A stretch of 61,420 bases of DNA from Tropicimonas sp047971885. GTDB lineage: Bacteria; Pseudomonadota; Alphaproteobacteria; Rhodobacterales; Rhodobacteraceae. Position 1 is the stretch's first letter; every line of letters begins with the position of its first letter. The DNA lies in the NCBI RefSeq assembly GCF_047971885.1, contig NZ_JBKEAE010000146.1, forward strand, positions 1 through 61,420, read 5' to 3'. The translations under genes and the position numbers were made by a program. Shown piece by piece: positions 52,360-60,188 of this stretch. Below the pieces are notes generated by a model. The model searched no databases, was not told the DNA's origin, and was given only the letters and a program-made list of their open reading frames with translations.

Positions 52360-53082
52360 ATGAAAAAACTGATCCTTTCCACCGCCGCGCTGGCGCTTTC
52401 CACCAGCTTCGCGCTGGCGCAGGATGTCGTGCGCCTCGGGACCGAGGGCGCCTATCCTCCGTTCAACCTGATCAACGATTCGGGCGAAGTCGATGGCTTC
52501 GAGCGCGAACTGGGTGACGAGCTTTGCAAGCGCGCCGAACTGAATTGTAGCTGGGTGACCAACGACTGGGATTCGATCATCCCCAACCTGACCTCGGGCA
52601 ACTACGACGCGATCCTCGCCGGCATGTCGATCACCGAGGAGCGCGAGGCGGTGATCGATTTCACCGAGGCCTATTTCCCCCCCGATCCGTCGATCTATGT
52701 CAGCCTGGACGAGGATGTCGATCTTGACGGCGGCGTCGTCGCCGCACAGGCCGGCACCATTCAGGCCAACCATGTCGCCGCCAGCGGCGCGACACTGGTC
52801 GAATTCGCCACCGGTGACGAGGCGGTCGCCGCCGTCCGCAACGGCGAGGCCGATGCCGCCTTCGGCGACAAGGGTTTTCTTGCGCCGATCGCCAACGAAG
52901 ACCCCGACCTGCATATCGTCAGCGACGACGTGATGCTCGGCAAGGGTATCGGCATGGGGCTGCGCAAGTCCGATGCCGAACTGAAAACAACGTTCGACGC
53001 CGCCATCCGGTCGATGAAGGAGGACGGTTCGCTCAACGAGCTTATCGCCAAATGGTTCGACGGCATGGAAGGCCCGTATTGA
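52360..53082 (+). CDS. Periplasmic polar amino-acid-type binding protein
   Basis: A 240-residue secreted solute-binding protein: signal peptide MKKLILSTAALALSTSFALA cleaved before QDVV, then GTEGAYPPFNLINDSGEVDGF, the family 3 signature, and ILAGMSITEEREAVIDFTE. It resembles ArgT/HisJ-type proteins for cationic amino acids or amines; the ligand is not certain. A GGGAG precedes the ATG. A strong hairpin follows its stop, as expected for a gene that must be expressed above its permeases. Confidence 0.92.
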   Translation: MKKLILSTAALALSTSFALAQDVVRLGTEGAYPPFNLINDSGEVDGFERELGDELCKRAELNCSWVTNDWDSIIPNLTSGNYDAILAGMSITEEREAVIDFTEAYFPPDPSIYVSLDEDVDLDGGVVAAQAGTIQANHVAASGATLVEFATGDEAVAAVRNGEADAAFGDKGFLAPIANEDPDLHIVSDDVMLGKGIGMGLRKSDAELKTTFDAAIRSMKEDGSLNELIAKWFDGMEGPY

Positions 53083-53095
53083 TCCGCAACGCCAC

Positions 53096-53119
53096 GGCGC
53101 AGCCCCTGCGGGCTGCGCC
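53096..53119 (+). other. Perfect 10-bp intercistronic hairpin after the binding-protein gene
   Basis: GGCGCAGCCC (53096-53105) and GGGCTGCGCC (53110-53119) pair completely around the loop CTGC. It lies 14 bases past the binding-protein stop and 8 bases before the permease ATG, with no T tract. Such stems commonly protect upstream mRNA from 3' decay and reduce downstream translation, giving excess binding protein. Confidence 0.8.
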
Positions 53120-53127
53120 CCGCCGCC

Positions 53128-54006
53128 ATGTTCGCATATTGTAGCGATCCCTCCGCCCTCGACGGCCTGTCATGGCTCGCCTGCTACCTGACCAGCGGCA
53201 AGCACATGCTCTTCTATGGCTCTTTCGCAACCGTGCTGTTGCTGCTGGCAATCACCGCGCCGGTCGCGCTGGCCTTCGGGTTTGCCGGGGCCATGGCGTC
53301 GCGCTCGCATTTCCTGCCGCTGTCTCTTCTGGGCAAAGTCTATACATCGGTGGTGCGCGGCGTTCCCGACATCGTGTTTTTCCTGTTCTTCGTCATCGCG
53401 CTCGATCAGGGAATCGAATGGCTGCGGCACAAGGCGCTGTGCCCGGACTGGACCGCAGCGGTGCGACAGGGAAACGACTTTGTCGTCTGCCCGCAGGCAA
53501 AGATGCCGCTTTCGACCGCCCCCGAAAGCATTCACGAGATCTACAACTTCTCGCTGGCGGTCTTCACCTTTTCCATCGTCTTCGGCGCCTTCGCCGCCAA
53601 CGTGCTTTACGGCGCGATGAACGCCGTTCCCCGGGCACAGCTTGAAACCGCCCATGCCTATGGCATGAACAACCGCCAGTCCTTCTGGCGAATCCTCGTG
53701 CCGCAGATGTGGATCTATGCGCTGCCGGGGCTGGGCAACCTGTGGATGATCCTGATCAAGGCGACGCCGCTCCTGTTTCTGCTGGGCGTGCGCGATATCG
53801 TCTACTGGGCGCGCGAGCTGGGCGGGTCGAAGACGGCGATCTACGATTATCCGCACCCTGACTGGCGCATATACTATTTCCTCTTCCTGCTGGTCTTCTA
53901 CCTTGCCTTCACCCGGGTTTCCGAGATCGTCCTCGAACGCCTCACTCGCCGCCTGTCGCACGGGCAGGCCACCGCCGCCGGCGAAGAACTGAGGCGCGCG
54001 GCATGA
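53128..54006 (+). CDS. Amino-acid ABC transporter permease (HisQ-like)
   Basis: A 292-residue inner-membrane permease with the EAA loop EEt-like segment QLETAHAYGMNNRQSFWRILVPQ. It is longer than HisQ (about 230) owing to an extra region of about 45 residues (HKALCPDWTAAVRQGNDF... ESIHEIYNF) between helices, probably periplasmic and carrying two cysteines. It overlaps the next permease gene by four bases (ATGA), so the two are translationally coupled. Confidence 0.9.
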   Translation: MFAYCSDPSALDGLSWLACYLTSGKHMLFYGSFATVLLLLAITAPVALAFGFAGAMASRSHFLPLSLLGKVYTSVVRGVPDIVFFLFFVIALDQGIEWLRHKALCPDWTAAVRQGNDFVVCPQAKMPLSTAPESIHEIYNFSLAVFTFSIVFGAFAANVLYGAMNAVPRAQLETAHAYGMNNRQSFWRILVPQMWIYALPGLGNLWMILIKATPLLFLLGVRDIVYWARELGGSKTAIYDYPHPDWRIYYFLFLLVFYLAFTRVSEIVLERLTRRLSHGQATAAGEELRRAA

Positions 54007-54842
54007 GTTGCTGGGACACCTTCCATGCCTATGCTCTGCGCTCGCTTGGCCAGGGCGAGCGGCTGCTGCCGCGCGCGGACATTTCGGTCTGCGATCAGAC
54101 CGTCCTGATCGGTTCGGGCCTGATCTGGAACATCTACTTCGCGGTGCTGGCGCTGTTCTTCGGCTTCTTCCTTGCCACCGGGCTGGCGATGGCCAAGAAC
54201 AGCCGCACAAGATGGCTGCGCAAGCCGGCGGAATGGTTCATCTTCGTCTTTCGCGGCTCGCCGCTCTTCATCCAGTTCTTCCTCGCCTACGAGGCATTCG
54301 TCCTGCTGCCCAAGGCGGAAATCGACTTTCACCTGTTCGGCATGGAATTCTCCGCCTCAACCCGCTGGCTGACCCGCGCCTGGCTGGGGGCGACGATCGT
54401 CCTGCTGCTCAACACCTCGGCCTATGCGGCCGAGATCTTCTATGGCGCGCTGCGCTCGGTTCCCAAGGGCGATCTGGAAGCGGCCGATGCCTATGGGCTG
54501 ACCGGGTGGCACCGGTTCCGCCGCATCGTCTGGCCGACCATGATGCGGCTTGGCTGGCCGGCCTATACCAACGAGGCGATCTTTCTCTTCCACGCCACGA
54601 CGCTGGTCTTCTTTTCGGGATTTCCGGCGTGGAAGCAGATGGGTGACGCGCTGTATTATGCAAGCTATTTCGCCGACAAGACCTTCAACCCCTTCATCCC
54701 CTATCCGATCGTGGCGGGCTATTTCATCGTCATGACACTGCTGATCATCGCGCTTTTCGGCATCGTCAACAAACGCCTGAACCGCCACCTGCCCACCGAC
54801 CGGCGCAGACGAATGCGCTTGCGCCTCAACCTGATCCGATAG
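54003..54842 (+). CDS. Amino-acid ABC transporter permease (HisM-like)
   Basis: A 279-residue permease, partner of the preceding one. The EAA loop is KGDLEAADAYGLTGWHRFRRIVWP. It also has a longer N-terminus than HisM (CWDTFHAYALRSLGQGERLLPR.. VCDQT) with two cysteines. The stop TAG at 54840 is followed after two bases by an 18-bp palindrome. Confidence 0.9.
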   Translation: MSCWDTFHAYALRSLGQGERLLPRADISVCDQTVLIGSGLIWNIYFAVLALFFGFFLATGLAMAKNSRTRWLRKPAEWFIFVFRGSPLFIQFFLAYEAFVLLPKAEIDFHLFGMEFSASTRWLTRAWLGATIVLLLNTSAYAAEIFYGALRSVPKGDLEAADAYGLTGWHRFRRIVWPTMMRLGWPAYTNEAIFLFHATTLVFFSGFPAWKQMGDALYYASYFADKTFNPFIPYPIVAGYFIVMTLLIIALFGIVNKRLNRHLPTDRRRRMRLRLNLIR

Positions 54843-54844
54843 TA

Positions 54845-54862
54845 GAAATTTGATCAAATTTC
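54845..54862. promoter_or_regulatory. 18-bp perfect AT-rich palindrome before the ligase gene
   Basis: GAAATTTGATCAAATTTC is fully self-complementary and 78% A+T in DNA that is otherwise very GC-rich. It sits two bases after the permease stop and ten before the GTG of the glutamine-synthetase-like gene, touching the GGAG ribosome site. It may be an operator for a dimeric regulator or, in RNA, a seven-bp stem that masks the ribosome site. Confidence 0.7.
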
Positions 54863-54872
54863 GGAGACGGTC

Positions 54873-56228
54873 GTGGGACGTGATATTCTGCTGATGAAGA
54901 ACTGGCTGCGGAAGAATCCGCAGGTCCGTGCGATACGGGTCGCGGCGGCCGACCTGAACGGCCAGCCGCGCGGCAAGCGCGTTCCGGTCCGCTTCGCCGA
55001 CAAGGCCATCGAGGATGGAACCCGGTTTCCGATGTCGGTGCTGAACCTCGATATCTGGGGCGAGGATATCGACGACAGCCCGCTTGTGCTGGCGACCGGC
55101 GACCGTGACGGCGTGCTGCTGCCTACCGAACGCGGCTTTCTGCCGATGCCGTGGCTCGATACGCCGACGGGGCTGCTGCCGATCTGGATGTACCACGAGG
55201 ACGGCCACCCGTTCGAAGGCGATCCGCGGCACGCGCTGGCAAATGTCGTTGCGCGCTATACCGCGCGCGGCCTGACCCCGGTGGTCGCGGTCGAGCTTGA
55301 GTTCTTCCTGATCGACGACAGCGGCCGGCAGCTTCGCGTACCGCCCTCGCCCCGGACCGGCAAGCGCCGGATGATGGGCGAAATTCTGTCGCTGCGTGCG
55401 CTCGACGTGTTCGACGGCTTCTTCACCGAACTTTATGCCGCCTGCGAGGCGATGGACATTCCCGCCGACACCGCCATTTCCGAGGCAGGGCTGGGCCAGT
55501 TCGAGATCAACCTGATGCACCAGGACGACGCGCTGCGCGCCGCCGACGACGCGTGGCTGTTCAAGATGCTGGTCAAGGGGCTTGCCCGGCGGCACAATTT
55601 TGCCGCCAGTTTCATGGCCAAACCCTACGACGATTACGCCGGCTCGGGGCTGCACATGCATTTCTCGGTGCTCGACAAGAACGGCAACAACATCTTCGAT
55701 GACGGATCCGAAAAAGGCAGCAACCTGCTGCTCCATGCGGTCAACGGCTGCCTGAACGCGATGGCCGGATCGACCCTGATCTTCGCGCCGCACGCCAACA
55801 GCTACGAGCGCATGGTGCCGGGCGCCCATGCTCCGACCGGCATTTGCTGGGGCTACGAAAACCGCACGACCGCGCTGCGCATTCCCAGTGGCAATCACCG
55901 GGCACGGCGAATCGAACACCGGCTGGCGGGTGGCGACGTGAACCCCTACCTGATCATCGCGGCGGTGCTGGGCGCGGCGATGAACGGAATCGAGGACGGC
56001 ATCCTGCCGCCAGAGCCGATCTCCGGCAACGCCTACAACCTCGACTTGCCGACCATCCCGACCGACTGGGCACGTGCCATCGACACGTTCGAGACCTGCC
56101 CGGAAACCGGGCGCATATTCGCCCCCGAACTCGTTCGCAACTACGTGATGACAAAACGGCAGGAACTGCGCTACATGGCCGAGACATCGCGGGAAGAGAT
56201 GACCGAGATCTACATTGATACGGTCTGA
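54873..56228 (+). CDS. Glutamine synthetase-like ligase (gamma-glutamyl-amine synthetase type)
   Basis: A 451-residue enzyme of the glutamine synthetase fold. Metal and glutamate ligands Glu141/Glu143 (VELEFF), Glu204/Glu211 (EAGLGQFE), His261/His263 (GLHMHFS) and the PHANSYERMVPGAHAP loop are intact. The length and sequence fit the PuuA/GlnT class, which ligates glutamate to amines, rather than GlnA. Position beside an amine-type transporter and an amidotransferase supports amine catabolism. Start GTG 54873 has GGAG; an ATG at 54894 is possible. Confidence 0.88.
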   Translation: MGRDILLMKNWLRKNPQVRAIRVAAADLNGQPRGKRVPVRFADKAIEDGTRFPMSVLNLDIWGEDIDDSPLVLATGDRDGVLLPTERGFLPMPWLDTPTGLLPIWMYHEDGHPFEGDPRHALANVVARYTARGLTPVVAVELEFFLIDDSGRQLRVPPSPRTGKRRMMGEILSLRALDVFDGFFTELYAACEAMDIPADTAISEAGLGQFEINLMHQDDALRAADDAWLFKMLVKGLARRHNFAASFMAKPYDDYAGSGLHMHFSVLDKNGNNIFDDGSEKGSNLLLHAVNGCLNAMAGSTLIFAPHANSYERMVPGAHAPTGICWGYENRTTALRIPSGNHRARRIEHRLAGGDVNPYLIIAAVLGAAMNGIEDGILPPEPISGNAYNLDLPTIPTDWARAIDTFETCPETGRIFAPELVRNYVMTKRQELRYMAETSREEMTEIYIDTV

Positions 56229-56267
56229 TCGCACCCCGGCCGGCGGTTTCAGGACAAGAGCCACCCG

Positions 56268-56954
56268 ATGCTGATAGGAATCCTGCAGACCGGGCTTCCG
56301 CCCGAAGATGCCGTGGCCGAACACGGCGATTATCCGGAGATGTTTGAAACCCTGCTGGCGGGGCACGGGCTGCGTTTCCGTACCTGGCTGGTGGTGAACG
56401 GCGAGTTCCCCGATTCGGTCGCCGATGCCGATGGCTGGCTGATCACCGGCTCGCGGCACGGCGTTTACGAGGATCACCCCTGGATCGCCCCGCTGGAACG
56501 GTTCATCCGCGCGGTACGCGCCGACGGGCGCCCGATGGTCGGTATCTGCTTCGGTCATCAGATCATGGCGCAGGCGCTTGGCGGAAAGGTCGAGAAATTT
56601 GCCGGCGGCTGGTCGATCGGGCCAACCGCCTATCGCTGGGACGGCCGCGAAATCACGCTCAACGCCTGGCATCAGGATCAGGTCGTCGAACCGCCCGATG
56701 GTGCCGAGGTGATCGCCGCAACCGATTTCTGCCGTTTCGCCGGCCTCGCCTATGGTGATCAGATGTTATCTCTGCAACCGCACCCGGAATTTTCGCCCGG
56801 CTTCATCGATGCCCTGATCCGCCTGCGTGGCCAGAACCTGCCCGACGACATGAAGGGTGCCGCGCTCGCCGCGCTCGACCTGCCCAACGACAGCCGCCTT
56901 GCCGGCGACAGAATCGCCCGGTTCTTCCTCGAACATCGCAAACCGGCGACCTGA
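56268..56954 (+). CDS. Class I glutamine amidotransferase (gamma-glutamyl hydrolase candidate)
   Basis: A 228-residue stand-alone GATase with nucleophile Cys94 (GICFGHQ) and His172/Glu174 (PHPEF). This is the GMP-synthase-like subgroup, not the PuuD peptidase C26 type, which has a different Cys context. In this cluster it may remove the glutamyl group from a gamma-glutamylated product made by the upstream ligase. That is an inference from context. It is 39 bp downstream of the ligase. Confidence 0.85.
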   Translation: MLIGILQTGLPPEDAVAEHGDYPEMFETLLAGHGLRFRTWLVVNGEFPDSVADADGWLITGSRHGVYEDHPWIAPLERFIRAVRADGRPMVGICFGHQIMAQALGGKVEKFAGGWSIGPTAYRWDGREITLNAWHQDQVVEPPDGAEVIAATDFCRFAGLAYGDQMLSLQPHPEFSPGFIDALIRLRGQNLPDDMKGAALAALDLPNDSRLAGDRIARFFLEHRKPAT

Positions 56955-57013
56955 TCGCGCGTTCCGGCGGGCGGATCGGCGATCGCGGGCGGATGGTGCG
57001 CTGCGGCACCCGC

Positions 57014-57571
57014 CTATTTGTTCATCCGCGCAAGTTTGGCCTGAAGGTCGGCAAGCTGGCTCTTGATCTCGTCGAGATCCTCGCTGCCACCTTCGCGCGG
57101 CGGCTCGGTCGTGCGCGGCGGCCACTTGCCCATGCCGCCGGTCATCGCCTTGATGAACGCGGCCTGCTGGGCCTGCATCGCCTCGAACCCGGGCATCGAC
57201 GCCATGGAACCCATCGGGTTCATCTTGCCCATGTTTTCCATCATCTTGGTCTGCCCGTTGCGCAGCATCTCGAACGACATGGCAAGGAACTGCGGCACCA
57301 CCGAGGTCGCCGAGGTGGAATAGCTGCGCACAAGATCGGTCAGCACGTCGATCGGCAGGACGCTTTCGCCCTTGCTCTCGTGTTCGGCAATGATCTGAAG
57401 CAGGTATTGCCGGGTCAGGTCGTCACCGGATTTCAGATCGACGATCTGAACCTCGCGCCCTTCGCGGATGAAGCGGGCGATATCCTCGAGCGTGACGTAA
57501 TCGCTCGTCTCGGTGTTGTAGAGGCGCCGGCTGGCATAGCGCTTGATAAGTAGCTGTGATTCTTCGGCCAC
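57014..57571 (-). CDS. phaR: Polyhydroxyalkanoate synthesis repressor PhaR
   Basis: A 185-residue regulator. The N-terminal DNA-binding domain begins LIKRYASRRLYNTETSDYVTLEDIA, the invariant PhaR signature, followed by a PHB-accumulation helical region and a Met-rich C-terminal linker (MMENMGKMNPMGSM). PhaR binds both DNA and PHA granules and represses phaP and itself. A near-match PhaR box lies 16 bases upstream of its start. It is separated from phaP by an intrinsic terminator. Confidence 0.96.
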   Translation of the reverse strand: MAEESQLLIKRYASRRLYNTETSDYVTLEDIARFIREGREVQIVDLKSGDDLTRQYLLQIIAEHESKGESVLPIDVLTDLVRSYSTSATSVVPQFLAMSFEMLRNGQTKMMENMGKMNPMGSMASMPGFEAMQAQQAAFIKAMTGGMGKWPPRTTEPPREGGSEDLDEIKSQLADLQAKLARMNK

Positions 57572-57586
57572 CCCGAACCCTCCCTG

Positions 57587-57597
57587 TTGCAGCGCAG
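57587..57597 (-). promoter_or_regulatory. Near-match PhaR box upstream of phaR
   Basis: TTGCAGCGCAG matches CTGC-N3-GCAG at seven of its eight fixed positions; the core TGC-N3-GCA is exact. It lies 16-26 bases ahead of the phaR ATG and suggests autoregulation. Confidence 0.5.
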
Positions 57598-57620
57598 CAA
57601 AGCCTAGACGACGTGCGCGG

Positions 57621-57651
57621 AAAAGAAAAGGGCGGGCTATAAAGCCCGCCC
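57621..57651 (-). terminator. Intrinsic terminator after phaP
   Basis: GGGCGGGCT (57630-57638) and AGCCCGCCC (57643-57651) form a perfect nine-bp stem with loop ATAA; on the minus strand it is followed by TTTTCTTTT. It lies about 55 bases beyond the phaP stop and separates phaP from phaR. Confidence 0.92.
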
Positions 57652-57706
57652 CAGACCCACGTCGACTAGGGAGGAGGACACCGGCGCGGATCTCTCACCT
57701 GTTGCC

Positions 57707-58159
57707 TTACTTGGCAGCGGTGGCTTTCTTGGCGGCGGCGGTCACGTCGGCGGTTGCCTTCTTGACGGCGGCCGTCGCGTCTTCCGAGAAGTCCTTGCCG
57801 GCGGCCAGCATCAGCTCGACGGTTTCCATCTGCACCTTCTTGGCGACCTCGGCGAAGGCGGCCATGGTTTCGGCGACCATTTCGGCCTGCGAGGAGGCAT
57901 AGTCGGCGATCGCCTTCGAATAATCGGCCGGCTCTTCCTTCAGCTTGGTGACTTCACCCAGCTTGGCGAGGGTTTCCCTGGTCCACTTGGTCGAGATCTC
58001 GGTCGATTTCTCGGCGGCTTCGAGGGCAACCTTGGACAGTTTCTCGCCCAGAGCGGCGGAGTTCTTGAACGCTTCCTGCACAGACGAGGCGTCAACCGGG
58101 AAGGCCGACATCATGTCCTGCATCATCTTGGTCAGATCGTCGTTCTTGTTCGTGCTCAT
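57707..58159 (-). CDS. phaP: Phasin (PHA granule-associated protein)
   Basis: A 150-residue helical protein that coats PHA granules. It has the phasin pattern: an amphipathic N-terminus, AAEKSTEISTKWTRETLAKL, and a Lys/Ala-rich C-terminal tail (AAVKKATADVTAAAKKA). The start at 58159 (MSTNKNDDL) is preceded by GGAGCAAG. It has its own promoter carrying PhaR boxes and its own terminator. Confidence 0.92.
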   Translation of the reverse strand: MSTNKNDDLTKMMQDMMSAFPVDASSVQEAFKNSAALGEKLSKVALEAAEKSTEISTKWTRETLAKLGEVTKLKEEPADYSKAIADYASSQAEMVAETMAAFAEVAKKVQMETVELMLAAGKDFSEDATAAVKKATADVTAAAKKATAAK

Positions 58160-58220
58160 TGTCTTGCTCCTGATTGCGTGCGGCCCGACCCGTCGGGCGC
58201 GTGACGAATTCGATGAGCAG

Positions 58221-58249
58221 ACTATAATTTCTGCACCGCAGCATTTCAA
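58221..58249 (-). promoter_or_regulatory. phaP promoter
   Basis: On the minus strand TTGAAA (58244-58249) and TATAGT (58221-58226) are exactly 17 bp apart, a good sigma-70-type promoter that predicts a start near 58214 and a leader of about 55 bases. A PhaR box occupies the spacer. Confidence 0.75.
58231..58241 (-). promoter_or_regulatory. PhaR operator O1, in the phaP promoter spacer
   Basis: CTGCACCGCAG is an exact CTGC-N3-GCAG, the motif described for PhaR in Rhodobacter sphaeroides. Lying between -35 and -10 of phaP, it would block RNA polymerase when occupied. Confidence 0.8.
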
Positions 58250-58259
58250 GCCTTTTTTG

Positions 58260-58270
58260 CTGCGATGCAG
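58260..58270 (-). promoter_or_regulatory. PhaR operator O2, upstream of the phaP -35
   Basis: CTGCGATGCAG is a second exact CTGC-N3-GCAG, 29 bp centre-to-centre from O1, close to three helical turns. Both lie between phaP and the phaC stop. Confidence 0.8.
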
Positions 58271-58291
58271 AAATATATCGCCGAACCGGTC

Positions 58292-60085
58292 TCAGGCGGT
58301 TTTCTTCGGCCTGACATAGGTGCCGGGCGCCGGACCGAGCGAGGGATGGCGCGCGTCGCCCGGCTGGCGGGCGGGCACCTGCGCACCGGAGCGCCGTTTC
58401 AGCCAGCCCTCCCAGCGCGGCCACCAGGATCCCTGATGAAAATCGGCGCCTTCCAGCCATTCGTCGGGCGCAAGCGTCATGTCCTCGTTGGTGTAATGGC
58501 CGTATTTCTTCTTCGACGGCGGATTGATGATCCCGGCGATATGCCCCGACTGGGACACGATGAACGATTTCTGCTTCGACCCCATCTTCTGCACGCCCAG
58601 ATAGCTGGTCTTCCAGGCGGCGATGTGATCGGTCTCGCAGGCGACGGCACAGAGCGGCACATCGACATCGCGAATCGACAGCCGCTCGCCGCAGACCTCG
58701 TAGCTGCCTTCGGCAAACAGGTTCTGCTGGCACAGCTCGCGCAGGTATTCCACCGCCATCCGTGCCGGCAGGTTGGTGCTGTCGCCGTTCCAGTAGAGCA
58801 GGTCGAAGGCGGGCGGCGCCTCGCCCATCATGTAGCTGCGAATCGCCGGGGCATAGACCAGATCGTTGCTGCGCAGATACGAGAAGGTGCGCGACATGAA
58901 GAACCCGTCGAGCATCCCCTCGCGCGCTACCTCGTCCTCGATGGCATCGACGAAATCGTCGTGCAAAAACACGCCCATCTCGCCCGGATCGGCAAAATCG
59001 GTGAGCGTGGTGAAGAATGTCGCCGAGCGAATCGACCTGTCGCCGCGCTTCTTCAACAGCGCCAGCACCACCGAAAGCATGGTCCCGGCGATGCAGTAAC
59101 CGATGGCGTTGATCCGTTCCTCGCCGGTGATCTGCTTCACCTGCCCGATCGCGGTCAGGTAGCCCTCCTCGATATAGGTATCCATGCCGGCATCGGCATA
59201 GGAGGGATCGGGGTTCACCCACGAGACGACGAACAGCGTATAGCCCTGATCGACGATCCACCTGATCAGCGAATTCTTCTCTTTCAGGTCCATGATGTAG
59301 AACTTGTTGATCCAGGGCGGAAAGACCAGCAGCGGTATGCGCGCCACCGTCTCGGTGGTCGGGGTGTACTGGATCAGTTCGAACATCCGGTTGCGGAACA
59401 CCACCTCACCCGGCGTCGCGCCCAGATTCTCGCCCACCGAAAAGGCGCTCTTGTCCGACAGCGTGACAACCAGATCGCCGCCGTTGTCCTCAAGGTCGCG
59501 CACCAGATTTTCCAGCCCGTCCACCAGCGATTGCCCTTCGGTATCGACCGCCTTCTGCAACGCCTCGGGGTTGGTACCGAGGTAATTCGCCGGGCTCAGC
59601 ATGTCGACGATCTGGCGGGTAAAGAACGCCAGCCGCTGCTTGTCCCTGGGCTCCAGATAATCGAGGTCGGCAACCGCTTCGCCGATCGCTTCGCTGGTCA
59701 GCAGGTACTGCTGCTTGATGTAGTTGAAATATGGATGGGTCTGCCACAGATCGCCCGCGAAGCGGCGGTCGTTCGGGGTCGGGTCCTCGGGCGCCTTCAG
59801 CTTGCCCGTCGTCAGCATCTGCTGGGCGTCGATATAGTGTTTCAGCGTCTTTCCCCAGAAGTTGACCTGATGCTCGAACACCTTGGAGGGGTTCTTCATC
59901 ACCTCGCTCACATAGGCGGTGGCGGTTCTCATGTAGAAGTCCTGCCCCGGCACCTGAAGCGCGGGGTCGACATGGCGCTGCTGGGACAATGCGGCAACGA
60001 GCCTCTGCGAAAGAGACTCGATCTTTGCCAGATTCGCAGCTAGTTTTTCCTGATTTCGCGCATCGGCATCATGATCGGTTGTCAT
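58292..60085 (-). CDS. phaC: Class I poly(3-hydroxyalkanoate) synthase
   Basis: A 597-residue synthase that polymerises (R)-3-hydroxyacyl-CoA on the granule surface. The catalytic triad is Cys331 (GYCIAGT), Asp486 (ETDHIAAW) and His515 (SGHIAGI). The N-terminal domain begins at MTTDHDADAR (start 60085); the upstream open frame overlaps the phaZ start and is not family-like. It is divergent from phaZ, a Rhodobacter-type arrangement. Confidence 0.97.
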   Translation of the reverse strand: MTTDHDADARNQEKLAANLAKIESLSQRLVAALSQQRHVDPALQVPGQDFYMRTATAYVSEVMKNPSKVFEHQVNFWGKTLKHYIDAQQMLTTGKLKAPEDPTPNDRRFAGDLWQTHPYFNYIKQQYLLTSEAIGEAVADLDYLEPRDKQRLAFFTRQIVDMLSPANYLGTNPEALQKAVDTEGQSLVDGLENLVRDLEDNGGDLVVTLSDKSAFSVGENLGATPGEVVFRNRMFELIQYTPTTETVARIPLLVFPPWINKFYIMDLKEKNSLIRWIVDQGYTLFVVSWVNPDPSYADAGMDTYIEEGYLTAIGQVKQITGEERINAIGYCIAGTMLSVVLALLKKRGDRSIRSATFFTTLTDFADPGEMGVFLHDDFVDAIEDEVAREGMLDGFFMSRTFSYLRSNDLVYAPAIRSYMMGEAPPAFDLLYWNGDSTNLPARMAVEYLRELCQQNLFAEGSYEVCGERLSIRDVDVPLCAVACETDHIAAWKTSYLGVQKMGSKQKSFIVSQSGHIAGIINPPSKKKYGHYTNEDMTLAPDEWLEGADFHQGSWWPRWEGWLKRRSGAQVPARQPGDARHPSLGPAPGTYVRPKKTA

Positions 60086-60132
60086 GGCAGACCCTTTTCC
60101 ACTAACTTCACCGCGATGGATATATTGCAGCT

Positions 60133-60145
60133 TTTGCCCGGCAAA
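60133..60145. promoter_or_regulatory. Palindrome in the phaC-phaZ divergent region
   Basis: TTTGCCCGGCAAA is palindromic around a central C and contains TGC-N3-GCA, the core of the PhaR box, but the outer C/G of the motif are T/A. It lies in the 103-bp region between the divergent phaC and phaZ starts and could let PhaR act on both. Confidence 0.45.
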
Positions 60146-60188
60146 GCGACCAATTGTTCCCGAGTCGCGATCGAGGAGATCAAACTGA

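Noticed and set aside
56268..56954. PuuD (gamma-glutamyl-GABA hydrolase)
   Set aside because: The cysteine context GICFGHQ and the PHPEF pair fit GMP-synthase-like amidotransferases, not the C26 peptidase subgroup of PuuD. The analogous role is only inferred.
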